Below, one piece after another: positions 1-11,278 of a DNA stretch of 64,000 nt. Under the pieces are notes generated by a model, which searched no databases, had not been told where the DNA came from, and saw only the letters and a list, made by a program, of their open reading frames with translations. Position 1 is the first letter of the stretch. Every line of letters begins with the position of its first letter. This DNA is from Cladophialophora immunda. Its lineage: Eukaryota > Ascomycota > Eurotiomycetes > Chaetothyriales > Herpotrichiellaceae. Position numbers and translations under genes: made by a program. The stretch is taken from the NCBI RefSeq assembly GCF_000835495.1, contig NW_015622541.1:3224001-3288000 (forward strand), read 5' to 3'.

Positions 1-186
1 TTTATGCCCGAAACGAAAGACCGCACCTTGGAAGAGATTGATGAAATGTTTGAGAAACGTGTGCCGGCATGGAAATTCAAGAGTTATGTCTGCCTTGAGG
101 TCAATGAAGCTAGGGCAGCTGGACCCGTCGCAGTGCAGCAGGCCGAGGAGAAGCCGCGGGTGAGTCAGGATGAAGCAGTGGTTTGA
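1..186 (+). CDS. C-terminal end of an MFS sugar-type transporter (partial)
   Basis: Only the last 61 codons lie in the window; the reading frame is open to base 1. The piece starts F-M-P-E-T-K and continues with R-T-L-E-E-I-D and a following E-M-F. This is the PETKGRTLEEID signature that follows the last membrane helix of fungal sugar/H+ symporters of the major facilitator superfamily. The remainder is a short hydrophilic cytoplasmic tail. Substrate cannot be judged from this fragment. A second, complete sugar-type transporter lies at 31.3 kb, so the gene island is flanked and interrupted by sugar-type porters. Confidence 0.85.
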   Translation, partial: FMPETKDRTLEEIDEMFEKRVPAWKFKSYVCLEVNEARAAGPVAVQQAEEKPRVSQDEAVV

Positions 187-1394
187 AATCACTGGTCTTT
201 GAGAGGAGGGGCACTAAGAGGTGACTTTGTCATTTGCACCTGACTAGAATGCTCAATTATTCTGTGTGTACGCGCTGCCAGAGAGTACGACATGTTCTTG
301 ATGATGTGAATATCTGGTTTCGATTGGGGCTAATTTGCTCAAACGAGAGGATAACAGCGCACAAAGCCTCTTCATGCGCTCGTCAGTACGGCGGAAATTA
401 TAAGGCAATAACCATGAATTGTATTGCTATCGATAGCCATTTAGTCCTCCGGCCTCGAAACGTCCATAGAGTTCATCATGTCATCTTCCATGGTTTTACT
501 TTTCTTTCCCCCTTTGGTTTTCAACGTCAGTGGCAGGAAGTAAGGCTGGTTTCGTGAAGTTAGTGATCTTTGAATCCCATGACTCCTACCCCGCCAGTGC
601 AGGAAGTAGATTTAAGAGTGTGGTGGGGTGAAGCCAACCTCCGCTCGCTAGAGTTTCCCACTCCTTTTTGCTTTAACTGCCCTACCCCACCCGACCCCAC
701 ACCCAACCACGCGAAGGATCGGTGTTTCCCTCCGCTACCGTTACGACTCCGATCTCCAGAATTGACAGCATGCTACGGTACATGGACATCTATTCGAAAA
801 AAGATTTTGTGCTGCCGACCAGACTTCTAATTGGACCCCAAACCGAGTAGTTGGACCTAGCAAGAGGGGGTTTCTGAGCGTGAGTGTTTCGGGCTTCTTG
901 GCCGGAAGTCGTGAGCCAGACGGAGTCCTGCCGGCCCATGTGCGACGGAAATGAACAGCAGAACAAATAGAAGCCCTAACAATCTCCTTAGTCATCTTCG
1001 CAGGAGATAAAACGGCGATGGATTGGTGAGTACTATCGAACGTTTTGGATCATATCTTAGCTCTCCCTCGCTTCCCGCCCGGAGGGCAAGTGAATCGAGA
1101 GACCACCCGCATATTTCATAAAAGGAAGGAGCCGGATCATGTGAAGCCGTGTTTGAGCTGGTCTACTTTGTACTCACCGCAAACAGTGTGGTCGAGATTT
1201 TTACAGTTGTTTTTGTAAGAAAGTGCTTTTCACCTCCCGAGTTTCAGAACCGAGAAATCAGCGACACGTTCAAGTGAAAACGCGCGGGCCGAATTGGAGC
1301 TCCCGACTCTCCCCCCCCCCCCCCTTCTCCTTGTCTTTACAGTCGAAGAGACCGAAACTTAAGATAAAATTCTTCGAAGAGAAGGCCCGGAGCA
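187..1394. other. intergenic, upstream of SDR gene
   Basis: I see no supportable gene here. A run of 14 C residues at 1311-1324 lies about 70 bp before the SDR start codon and is probably in its promoter or 5' leader. The open frames here have no recognisable motif. Confidence 0.5.
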
Positions 1395-2246
1395 ATGGAG
1401 GACTGGGAAATCGAGCCAGATTCTCACATCCCACCTATTAAGATCTACCCAGACAAATACGCCGGACAGGTGGTGATGATCACAGGAGCGGCCCAGGGGA
1501 TCGGAGAAGTGACCTCGAAACTCTTTGCACGTCAGGGCGCCACGGTGGTCATGGTGGATCTTCAAGAAGACAAACTCAAGCAAGTCGCCGTGGAGATCGA
1601 GGCAGGCCAATATGATGCCAAAGCAGAAGGCCCTCCAGCGGGAAAAGGGAAAGCAGAAATCCGGGCCTGCAACGTCGCCGACGAAGCCAGCGTCGACTTG
1701 ATGGTGGACGACGTGATCCGGACCCATGGCAAGATTGACGTCCTGATCCAGCTCGCCGCCGTGTACCCTTTCATCCCGATCGTGGGCCACTCCAGCGACG
1801 ATTTCAAGAGGGTCATGGACGTCAACGTCACGGCGTGTTTCTACCTGACAAAGGCCGTGCTGCCACACATGCAAAAGACAGGGTACGGACGACTCATAAA
1901 TACCTCGTCGGGAACCTTGCAACTCCCTGACCCGGGCCTGTTGGCGTATGTGACGTCGAAGTCCGCAATTGTCGGCTTTACACGCTCCATTGCCATCGAA
2001 GCCGGATCCGGGGTGACGGCGAATGTCATCTTGCCCGGGTTGATTAGGACGCCTGCGGTGTGGAAGCTCCATGGCCGGAAAGACGGGTCGCATCCATTAT
2101 TTGATCGGTTGCTGCAGAAGCAATGCGTGAAACGTCACGGGAGGCCGGATGATATTGCACATACGATCAATTTCATTGCCAGCCCAGAGGCACAGTTTAT
2201 TACAGGTCAGATATTCGATTGCGGTGGTGGAGCGACGTTCCACTGA
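1395..2246 (+). CDS. short-chain dehydrogenase/reductase (classical SDR)
   Basis: An intronless 283-residue NAD(P)-dependent oxidoreductase. The Rossmann signature T-G-A-A-Q-G-I-G sits near residue 30. The strand-2 acidic residue (V-M-V-D-L) suggests NAD(H) preference. The catalytic Ser is in N-T-S-S-G and the Tyr/Lys pair in Y-V-T-S-K. The usual N-N-A-G is replaced by I-Q-L-A-A, a known kind of variation. The C-terminus (I-T-G-Q-I-F-D-C-G-G-G) is typical of the family. Likely role is interconversion of a secondary alcohol and ketone in the oxidative island. It ends 120 bp from the convergent Zn2Cys6 regulator. A 28-residue N-terminal extension precedes the fold. Substrate unknown. Confidence 0.9.
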   Translation: MEDWEIEPDSHIPPIKIYPDKYAGQVVMITGAAQGIGEVTSKLFARQGATVVMVDLQEDKLKQVAVEIEAGQYDAKAEGPPAGKGKAEIRACNVADEASVDLMVDDVIRTHGKIDVLIQLAAVYPFIPIVGHSSDDFKRVMDVNVTACFYLTKAVLPHMQKTGYGRLINTSSGTLQLPDPGLLAYVTSKSAIVGFTRSIAIEAGSGVTANVILPGLIRTPAVWKLHGRKDGSHPLFDRLLQKQCVKRHGRPDDIAHTINFIASPEAQFITGQIFDCGGGATFH

Positions 2247-2366
2247 GTCTTATGGGCATAGCTAAGCAACCGGAGCGCCGGTCGACCCTTGGTAGTTGGC
2301 GCGTTCGGAACAAAACTGAAAGTCTCCAGTATTTACAGGCTGATGAAGATGATTAAATTATACTTG

Positions 2367-4896
2367 TTAGGAAAAGTCAAAGTCCAAATCTGTCATCAAG
2401 TGGTCCAAAAATAGATCCGCTGTCACCGGTTCCAAATTCTCGGTCCCGTCAAAGTTGGTCTCAGACCAGTTGTGATGATTATGGTCGAGCCCATGGTCAA
2501 ATTCATTCCCGTTCATACCGAAGGGCAGCCCTATATTGTCGCCCTCCCGCATTGCTCCGGACACCATCAATCCTGCTTCGTGGTCTGCTTCGGCCGTCTC
2601 ATTCATTGTTGGACCTCGTGGCGACCGTTTCCTCGTCTCCGTTCGTGTTCGTAAAGATTCGAAATAACTTCGACATCGGGTCACAACGCCATTGACATCA
2701 CCCAGGAACCGCAGATAGTCCAAGGCGCCATCGACGGCAGAGGTCACGGCTTGGATGTCGACGTGTTGGGTAATCGTGGCTCTCATCTGGACGGCAAAGA
2801 GGATTCCGAGGGAGGTGAACAAGACTGTCATATCCTTTGTTAGTAGCTTGCGCTTGAACGAATGTTCTCAATTAGGAGGCTTCTCTGAATCTTTTTGGGA
2901 GGGTCCGGAGAGTGTTGGCGGCGTAGTCAATCTATGTTCGAGGTTCGAAACGAATGGTAGGAACTCACACTGTACATTGTACCACCATGGTCCCATGTTC
3001 TGGGCTGCAGCCGAGTTCTTCACCATCTCAGTGATATCACACGCGCACTGGGTACATGTGCGGATACTTCCCATGACCACCGTTCGCAGGAAATCGTCTT
3101 CGAGCGAGTCGATTCGTTTACGGTCACACTGGATCAAGGACAGAAGGTTTTGCCTGTGCGTCATGAGTCTCGTGTGCAGGTAGCGGACCCGAAGCATGCT
3201 CTGCTGTCTCCGGATCTTCTCGCTTTGATGGACTGCCCCGAATTTCAGGTGATCGGGCAGGTTGTCAAGCCATGACCGGAGTTTGCCTTCTTGTTCCATC
3301 ACGATTGCCAGCTGAACGATGAAGTGGATTGGATCCAAAGCAGCCGTCTCTGCGGCATTTGCGTTGCGGCCCGGAAGGGACCAAGGCGTGTCTTTGGAAA
3401 TGGAAACAAGGATTGATTCGGCGATATGGGCCAGCTGGACCATGGAATTGAAAAATTGAGACGAACAAGGAATTCCGCTGTCCAGGGCCAATTCCATTAT
3501 GCCTGTTTCGGTAATTTGCTCGTCTTGTACTACAGCTGGCGCCTCGACCGGTAGGGACTCAATGTTGATAGAGGGAGGACGGCCGCACTTCAGACTGGTA
3601 AATCTGCGAGCGAGAGGGTCAGCCCAAAGAATCTTCGCCACTCCTGAAGGGACTGCTGATGTACCGATCCAGGGAATAGATACCCCACCATATGCGCCTT
3701 CGAATCTCTTTCTCGATGGGACTAATGCGCCATGATCCAGGGTCCATGTGCAACCCGAGGCTCTGGGCCACGCGATACAGAGTCCCTATGCTTGTCCAGA
3801 CTCTCTGGTACTGCATATTGCTCTGCAGGTGGCAGCTCAGCAGTAGTAGTGCCTGGACGACTTCGAGCGTAGTTGTGTCGAAGCAGACAGAGAGGATTAA
3901 TTCTGTGGCATGCTGCAGAAAGGACTGGCTCATTGTATAAGTTTCGGCAAGGGAGAGGTCCAAGTAGTCGGATCCGAATGCAAAAATGAGATTCAGCGTG
4001 GCCTGCCAAGGGACATCGATGTCCCGTTGCCCACCGCTGTAGGTCTCGTTGAGGCGCTGCATGAAGCTTGGCCGATGAACAAAAGGATACAGAGGGTAGA
4101 CATGCTCAAAGAATAGGTCCACGAGTTGACTGGCAAGGGCAACTGGCGGAAGATCGAAATTGTCGGGCTGTAGCTCGCTTAGACCCCGAATCACGCTGTT
4201 GATTCTGCTCTTCTTGCGGAAAACGTCGGACCTTGAGCCTGGATCTGCAGGCTTGCTGGCCAACCCCATGGCATAAGGCGTAAGCCCGAAATCACCAAGA
4301 GCGGTGTGCATGGTTGCCTGGTCTGCAAAGGACACGGTCAGCTCTACTGTCGCTTGTCCGCATGATACACAAAAGCTGCACACCCACCATGCTCCACGAT
4401 ATCGAGAGATTCGGCTTGAATTTGCAGGTCTTCGTCGCTATCATAGCTGCGTGATGGAATTGATCCGCCATAGCTATCATCGGATGCCAGAGCAGGCAAC
4501 ACGTTGCCTTCCAAGTCTCCTGAAGTCACATTTCCTGGAAAAAGCTGGGGAGCCGCTTTCTCGCCGTCCAGGCCCTGGGATGTCGACAAATCGGGCTCGA
4601 GGCTTGAGCGCTCTTCGTCGACTGTGACGAGACCTCTGACATGCTTCAGCAACGTCGTCTCGCGAGTGAATTCGTACGCATTACCTCTTCTCAGCCGCCG
4701 ACTGTCTTCGTCTTTGGGTGGCGTATGAGCATGGCAAATTCCTCTTGCTACAATAGTCGCACTTGGGCTGTGCTCCATCGCAGCGGCTCTTACGCTTCCT
4801 GCACCCTAGACATGCTCGACCGGACTGCAATCTCTCGCTGGCCGAGCCGCTTCGGGCTTTCGACAGTGATTCGATCGTGGTGGACACCCTTTCCAT
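2367..4896 (-). CDS. Zn2Cys6 fungal-specific transcription factor
   Basis: Five exons: 4896-4685, 4635-4388, 4322-3665, 3603-2969, 2824-2367, joined by introns of 49, 65, 61 and 144 bp; 736 residues. The N-terminus has a complete binuclear cluster, Cys29-x2-Cys32-x6-Cys39-x6-Cys46-x2-Cys49-x6-Cys56, followed by a basic stretch. A fungal transcription-factor middle domain follows (F-E-H-V-Y-P-L-Y-P-F-V-H near residue 215). After splicing, L-D-R-F-T-S-L-K-C-G-R-P-P gives the conserved LDR...GRP motif, which supports the 61-bp intron. An in-frame ATG at 5010 would add 38 residues; I prefer 4896 because it lies close to the cluster. It sits between the SDR and an MFS transporter and is a good candidate local regulator. 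Confidence 0.85.
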
Positions 4897-5378
4897 TGTC
4901 GGGAAGAAGTCATCAGGGCGGAGGTATCTACCTTTCTTGGAACAAGATGAGCGTCCAGATCGCCAGGGGGGAAATAGCACAATAAATGGGACTAATCTGC
5001 CGAGGCTCAACGTTCACCAATCGTCCTGTGCTGCATTGGGTAGTTTGGGGTTCAGAGAACAACTGGCAACGTCTTCCCCCGCTCCCCACTCCCCGCTTCC
5101 TACTTGCCCCTCCGCAACCCCCTAACATTGTCGGTCGTTCTTTACAGCCATTCCGACTGGTTACTCTTGATAGAGCTATGACCCTATCATTTTAGAGGCG
5201 GTAAAGTCATGTCGCTTAAACCCTTTTGGAGGCCAGAATTCAACATTTGTTTTCAATGATCCTGCATAAGCAGCCACTCAACTTATCCTTTTGGCTGTCG
5301 AAGCTAATCATCCTACATCATGCTATCACCTATAGGACGCCATGGGGCCATCACAGCGACATTCCACAACTTCCTCCA
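4897..5378. promoter_or_regulatory. upstream region of the Zn2Cys6 regulator
   Basis: This gap lies between the start of the regulator and the stop of the MFS gene, both on the minus strand. It holds a C-rich tract at about 5079-5125, which is a G-rich tract on the regulator's coding strand. No gene is supported. Confidence 0.4.
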
Positions 5379-7071
5379 CTAGCCTGCTAGCGTTCGGATC
5401 AAATCATGTCGCCGCCACCAACTTCTCACTTTCTTTCCAAAGAAGTACATAGGAATGGAAGTAGCGTAGATTCCCATAACAACGGCACCCTGGACGTCAA
5501 AATACTTGGTCGGACCCACTTTGGCGATCCAGTTGTTGACGTAGTAGGACAGAGAGTAGAAGAAGAAATTCTTGAAGATCATGGCTATGATCAGCATCTC
5601 AGTGGACTCTTCTCTGTACGCATCAACCACGTATGAGTTCATGACAGCACCAGCAACATTGACCGAAAACCCGTAGATGCCGTGGAGGACACTGCCGACG
5701 TAGTAACCTTGGCCCGCTTCGATCATGGACCCAAAGAGAAAGAGGCCGATGGCGCCTGTCACAACCGCGATCACAATAGGGTAGATGCGGAATTCGGGCT
5801 CATAGATGCCGCCGTTCTTGCGGGCGACCCAACGGGAAAGAGGGTCCGATGTCATCACCATGAAGACGACGCCGAGGGTGCCACCGATAAAAGGGCCAGT
5901 GTAGAGATAGCCCACCGCAGCTGCATCGAGGTTGTAGGGCGGGACACTCCAGATTTGCGCCAACACGAACGATGTCGCTACCCACCAGGCCGAGCTGATC
6001 CCTTGCGTGAGGCAGCCCCAAACGGTGGCAGGGTTGATTAGGACAATGAAGGGGTCAAGGATGAGCTTGAGTGGACTAGTTTTGGTGAAGCGCCCGTTGT
6101 AAATGGTGAGCTTTTGAAGCCACGTCTTCGGCTGAGGCAGTTCTTGAGCGCCAGCCTCTACATTCTCCACCTGGGCGTCGGCTCGCTTAGTACGATTCAC
6201 CTCCCCAAGCTCCTGGACATTCTCGGTGGATGTGGTGTCGGTATTGTAGATCGAGCTGCGGTTGTATACCGTTTCAGGCAGGAAAAAGAAAGCCAGAATC
6301 AACTGGAGGCACAGGAATGGTTGAGCGATATGGAAGATGTAGCGCCAGCCCAAATGGTCGTAGATGACACCCGAAATAATCGGCGCAAGGACCGCGATCG
6401 TGTTCGACACCAGCTGAAACAGAGTCGTACGTGATCCGCGTTGGTGGACAAAGTACATATCTCCTACAAAAGCGACGATCAAACTCTCGTAAGCAGCGAC
6501 ACTGAATCCTTGAAGAAGACGAGCGCTAAGGATGGTGTTGTAATTGTGTGCACACTCGCCTACCAGGGTGCCGATAACGCCCAGAAGCGAGGCAAGCAAG
6601 AATTGCGGCCGCTTTCCCCAGAGACGAGACATTGCTGAGACGAAGATACCAAAAGATCCGACGCAGAGGAGACAGTAGCCCGTCAATTGGGCAATAGCCT
6701 TGAGGCTGGTATCGAATTCGACAGACATGGCATAGGTCGCGGGCGTGAGAATGGGTACCAAAACGCCAGGAAAGAGCAGTGTGCCGAGGAGCGCAACGAA
6801 TAGGCAGAGATCCTTCCGCCATAGAGGCCAGTTCTAGACGAGATTGTAAGTTAGCTGAATATTATGAAAACAACAGGAAGAGTCCACGTACTAGGGGGTC
6901 ATTTGGGTCCTCGGATGGCTGAGGGACTAGGACAATGTGAGAGTACTTGCCCGTACCGTGCTTCAGGCTCGCGGTATAGGTTGGTTGCAACCCATCGTTC
7001 AACAGGGCTGTTCCAGGAACGTGTTCGAGCTTGTAGTCTTCAAGGATCCCGAAGCCGCCCATGGTGTCCAA
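5379..7071 (-). CDS. MFS transporter, DHA1-like (drug/metabolite efflux type)
   Basis: Two exons, 7071-6892 and 6833-5379, with a 58-bp intron; 544 residues. The N-terminal cytoplasmic segment has H-V-P-G-T and L-V-P-Q-P-S-E-D-P-N-D-P-L. The splice creates D-P-N-D-P-L-N-W-P-L-W-R-K-D-L, the standard entry to helix 1 in fungal DHA1-type proteins, so the intron is well supported. About twelve hydrophobic segments follow, with a large charged central loop near residue 270. It most likely acts in the plasma membrane exporting a product or toxic intermediate of the adjacent oxidative genes; substrate is inferred only from context. Confidence 0.88.
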
Positions 7072-7830
7072 TACTTATGCCAAGGTAAATGAGATATAAG
7101 TTGGGTCTCACAAAATATAGCCCTGAGTTAACAGATCCAACAGGTAGGGACTCCTGGGGGCTTAAATGTTTGAGACAGCTGAGGGCGAAGAAAGCTCTAA
7201 CCCCAGTGGTGAATAAACCCCGGTTTTTGTGGAACTGCAGTGGAGGTCCTAGGCTTCCTGGGACCAAACAAAAAGAAGAGAAGAGACAGAGTGCTGTGTT
7301 GGATACTTACCCCAACCTCCTCTATGTCCGTGTCCCAAAAGCCTTTCTGATTAAGCTGTGCTCCCAGGTGGTGGGGTCCTGTCCCCGAGGAACCAAACAC
7401 TGGGCCTCTGGCGACGGTTCGGAAGTTGGTCGGGTATTCACGATTGGTGAGACTACCAGATTGATGGCGAAGATCACTCCTGCAGAAAGATTGCAGACCA
7501 ATGTGTCTCTCCACGGCAGACACTGAAGAGGCACATAGGAAGCTGTGGAAACATCTAGCGGTCTGAGTGAATCAATTAGAATCACAGTCGGGGTGCGGGT
7601 CCCTGGTCAGAGAGGGACCATATTGCAACAGAGGAAATGAACTGTTATAGGGAGAAATAGGATTTACACGATATACAGTCAGTCGCGTCACGTTTCCGTC
7701 ATGGTGGCTCCGATAATTGCTACAAGCCCCTGGTCTATTCTCCCTCGCCTATACTACCTCCTCTCTACCGAACAGGACAGCCTTTGGAAACAACAAGCCA
7801 GCACAATGCCTGGCAAGTGTGCTCCCCGGT
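7072..7830. other. intergenic between MFS and FAD monooxygenase
   Basis: No gene supported. The sequence holds a GGTCCC/GGGACC inverted repeat (7598-7603 and 7614-7619) and one T-GGTGGGG word at 7369-7376, a sequence recurring in other promoters of the island. Confidence 0.4.
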
Positions 7831-9357
7831 TTACAGCTTGGCGCGCAGCATAGGCTTCGTCCAAGCCTTTAACTTCTTGCCGCTGAAGTCCCCCGTCCTA
7901 TGTGTCTGGCCTGGGGGTGGGATATTGCGTGGAACATACTCACACCCGGTCTCCACGGCGTGTGCTGCGGTTTCGAATTCCTCGTAGGCATAATCTTGCG
8001 GATCGTGGCCAAAGAGCCAATCCGGTCGAGGCATTTCCAGCAGCTTAGGGTTCTTTTTGACTGCTTCCCAGTCCGTCTTGTGCCAGGCATCGCGTGTTTC
8101 AATTCCGATCCGTTGAGCAAGCGTGGCCCGAGCATACCTGAGATAGTAAGCAAAGAGTGAAGAGCACACGTCATTTGTGAGATGGATGCTTACCGAATCT
8201 TCTCCGACGTCCGGAGAGCGAGAGGAACCCGATTCCTCCCAGCTAGCTCAAGACAAATGGCAACCGTGGCAGCGTCCTCGACAGCCTGACCGGCACCTTG
8301 GCCTGAGGTGGGAAGGAAGGGATGAGCCGAGTCGCCAACGAGTATCATCCTGCCATGTCTCGACACCCATCCCGGGAGGGGATCCCTCCAGAGTAGCTTG
8401 TAGTCTACCAGCTGATCTGGTGGCGTCTTACTGATGACCTTGGCCACCTTAGGGTCCCAGCCTTCTACCACCTTAAGCGCTTCTTCGATCTTGCCCGGGA
8501 ATGACCATGACTCAGCAATGTCGTACGTGTCTTTATGGGTACAAGTCCAAACGATATCCCTGCAACCTCTCCCAGTCCCTATGATACAATGAACGTCAGG
8601 TCCGATATAGGTTTCCATTTTGTCGTGGGGCCCTTCGACGAGCCAGGCCAGATCAGGGTCTTGGGACGCGTTTTCGCCATTGAACCATGCTCGATAGATA
8701 GCATATCCCGTGGAATGAGGAGAGTCGGGCTGTCCGATGATGAACCCGCGGGCTTTGGAGTGCACACCGTCGCAGGCGAGCACACAGTCGGCCGAATACC
8801 GCTTTCCATCAACGACGACACCGGCTTCCTTTTCGCTCTCGAAGTACTGGGACACCCGTTTACCTAGGTGCACCTCGATTCCCAGCTCAATAACATGGGA
8901 GTAGAAAATCACCGCCAGATCGCCTCGATTCGCAGCATAGCCGGAACCGGCAGAATATCCTAGCATCGTGTGGCTCCAGAGACGCTCGCCTTGGGTGGTA
9001 TAGATGTTCATGCGAGCATAATCTGACAAGAAAGGCTCGATGCGTTCGTGGACCTTGCCGTCGCCCCATTTTGAGATGATCTGGGCGGCATTACCCGTAA
9101 TGCCAATGACATCGCCTGAGAACTAACACGTGAGTTGGTCTGAACACTTCCTTGCATATGTTCCAACACCCAAAGGACGTGGTATACTCACCTAAAGCTT
9201 TGATTTCGGCTGCCTGTTCAAAGACGATGACCTTGTGTCCTTTGCGATGACATTCCACAGCAGCGACAGCACCTGCATATCCGAGTCCAATGATTATCAC
9301 CGTAATCCCGCTCGAATTGGGTCTAGCGACACCGTCTGGTCCAGTACCTCTATACAT
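7831..9357 (-). CDS. class A FAD-dependent monooxygenase (salicylate hydroxylase-like)
   Basis: Three exons: 9357-9192, 9115-8194, 8137-7831, with introns of 76 and 56 bp; 464 residues, usual for the family. FAD-binding G-L-G-Y-A-G (residues 24-29) follows a hydrophobic strand and ends at an acidic residue (V-I-V-F-E). The DG motif (L-A-C-D-G-V-H-S-K) and the GD motif (L-V-G-D-S-A-H-P-F-L-P-T-S-G-Q-G) are intact. These single-component enzymes use NAD(P)H and oxygen to hydroxylate aromatic or polyketide-like rings. It is divergently transcribed from the O-methyltransferase, 467 bp apart, suggesting hydroxylation and methylation of one compound under shared control. Confidence 0.88.
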
Positions 9358-9534
9358 ATTCTACATTCAACTGCAGCAGAAGTCACGATTCTGACAAGGT
9401 CTCAAGCTCTGAAACACAGTGTCTTATCCCAGATACGAGTCGCTCACAACTGCAGAACACATAGGTCTTAACGTCTACACATCTCACTCTATCCCGATAT
9501 GGCTATAGAGGTCCTCCGGCAAAGTCAAGGGTTC

Positions 9535-9546
9535 TACGGAGCCGTA
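9535..9546. promoter_or_regulatory. palindrome TACGG-AG-CCGTA, candidate Zn2Cys6 site
   Basis: Two 5-bp arms around a 2-bp spacer, each carrying a CGG/CCG triplet, the usual half-site for Zn2Cys6 proteins. It lies between divergent start codons, about 180 bp from one and 280 bp from the other. The factor is inferred, not shown. Confidence 0.45.
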
Positions 9547-9648
9547 ATGGGGGTTACGGTGGGGAAACGGGCAGAGCACCATCCGACGTCCCTTTGCCGC
9601 TAGATCACAGGAGAGATGCGCGCCCACCAACCATACAGACATCCGTAT

Positions 9649-9660
9649 TTCCGTCCGGAA
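9649..9660. promoter_or_regulatory. palindrome TTCCG-TC-CGGAA, candidate Zn2Cys6 site
   Basis: Same geometry as the palindrome 103 bp to the left (5-bp arms, 2-bp spacer) but with triplets in the everted order CCG-N2-CGG. It lies 165 bp before the methyltransferase ATG. Confidence 0.45.
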
Positions 9661-9824
9661 CAGAACCTGTCGTATGAAAAGAGCAAGGTCCGATCAGATG
9701 CTAACTTATTGTAACAATTTTCGTTGACGAAAGAACTCTTGCAAACCCACCATTGCGGTTTCTACCACAGCCGAGACGTTCTGTCGCCAAGTATCATCTC
9801 CATTCCCAGCTTTCCACCCAAACG

Positions 9825-11278
9825 ATGTCGTTACTGCGTAATCTACTCGTTAATATCTCCAAACAGGGCGACATCCTTCAACAATTTCTCGGTGATGACA
9901 TAGGCCACCTATTCGAGCCTACACCATGGAAGACATATGACAAGGAACTTCCACCCCGAGGGGCCTGGGAAGCTTCTCAAAAGATCATAGCGGACTGTGA
10001 AGCACTAATCGCCTTGCTCACGCCCACCAAAATCAAACTGGTGACCGAATGTGTCGCGAACAACAGTACCGTTGCGTTGGGAGTGGCGGCGGACTTCAAA
10101 ATCGCAGACAAAATCATCGAAAGTGGAGGAGAATCGTCGCTCAGCCACCTCGCCAAGGTGTGCAATACGGATGAGCACAAATTGGGCTCGGTCATGCATC
10201 TTCTTTGTCATCGCCATATCTTTGTTGAAGTTGCCCCGGATGTCTTCCGTAACAATCGGCACAGCTACGAGTTGCGGTCTGAGACGGGGGCGACTGGAAT
10301 GATGCTGATAGAGACCGAAGAGGGCTATCAAGCGGGCCTCGGCTGGGTCCCTGCTATGAAAGACCCGATCAATAAGCACGACATTGATCCGGGGAAAGGC
10401 GCGTTTGCAAAGGCCTTTGGTGTTGACATCGGCGTCGTCCCATGGCTGAGCACCCTCGAGGGCTCGAAGAGAATGGAAAAATGGGCAACTGGTGTCCCGT
10501 GGTTGAGCAGCATCACCGTTGTGGCGACCCGGACAGACTTACCCTGGGATTCTTACGGGGCTACTCTCTGTGATGTCGGGTGTGGCCCGGGGAGCGTGTC
10601 TTTGGACGTAAAGAAGAAGTATCCTCACCTCAACATCGTTTGTCAAGACCTCGAGCCCATGATCCCTGTCATAAAAGAAGTATGTCTTGCCACGTCCCTT
10701 GTTAGCCCGATATAGGAATTCGACTGACGGATCGACCAGACATTCAAAGGCTATGAAGACGAGATTGCGGCTGGTCGGATCAAGATCGAAGCCCACGACT
10801 ATTTCACCCCGCAAACAACCGTCGCTGATGTCTACTGGCTTCGTGGTGTCGTGTAAGTGGCTCTCCACCTTCCCAACTACCCAACACTGATGAATTTCTG
10901 TGTAGTCGTGACTACGAAGACGACGTCTCAGCCGAGATCCTGCGTCAATTAATCCCGGCCCTTAAGAAGAATCCTAGGGCTCGAGTCCTCGTGAATGAAC
11001 TTATTGTCCCCAGACTGATCACACCACCAAGTACAGCCAATGCTCCAGCCTCTCAACACCTCCCGGCAGAACAATCGGCATACCCAAGTACCTGCCACGT
11101 GATGTCGCTAAGCACCATGGTGTTGATGGGTGGCAAGGAGAGGACATTTTCAGACATTGTGAAGATCGGGGAGAAAGCGGGACTGCGTTTCCGCCGATTC
11201 CACCAATTCAGGATGTTTACTGGAACGGTCGAATTCGAGTTGGCCCGAGAGACCGGAAGGAGGGGGTCACATCTGTGA
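9825..11278 (+). CDS. SAM-dependent O-methyltransferase
   Basis: Three exons: 9825-10679, 10740-10852, 10906-11278, with 60- and 53-bp introns; 446 residues, typical of fungal class I O-methyltransferases with an N-terminal winged-helix dimerisation region. The SAM site is L-C-D-V-G-C-G-P-G-S near residue 247, with the acidic ribose contact in C-Q-D-L-E. Splicing restores Y-W-L-R-G-V-V-R-D-Y-E-D-D, corresponding to the family's catalytic-His segment (R..LHDW.D). Here the usual His-Asp-Trp reads R-D-Y, so the catalytic His appears replaced by Arg. The start is the ATG at 9825 because the open frame further upstream has no ATG. Likely methylates a hydroxyl made by the neighbouring monooxygenases. 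Confidence 0.87.

Larger units (their letters stand above)
9358..9824. promoter_or_regulatory. divergent promoter of FAD monooxygenase and O-methyltransferase
   Basis: A 467-bp shared upstream region. It contains two 12-bp palindromes built on CGG/CCG triplets (9535-9546 and 9649-9660) and a CGGTGGGG word (9557-9564). No gene lies within. Confidence 0.6.

Noticed and set aside
1359..2093. 244-codon minus-strand frame over the first SDR
   Set aside because: Antisense shadow of a gene with complete SDR motifs.
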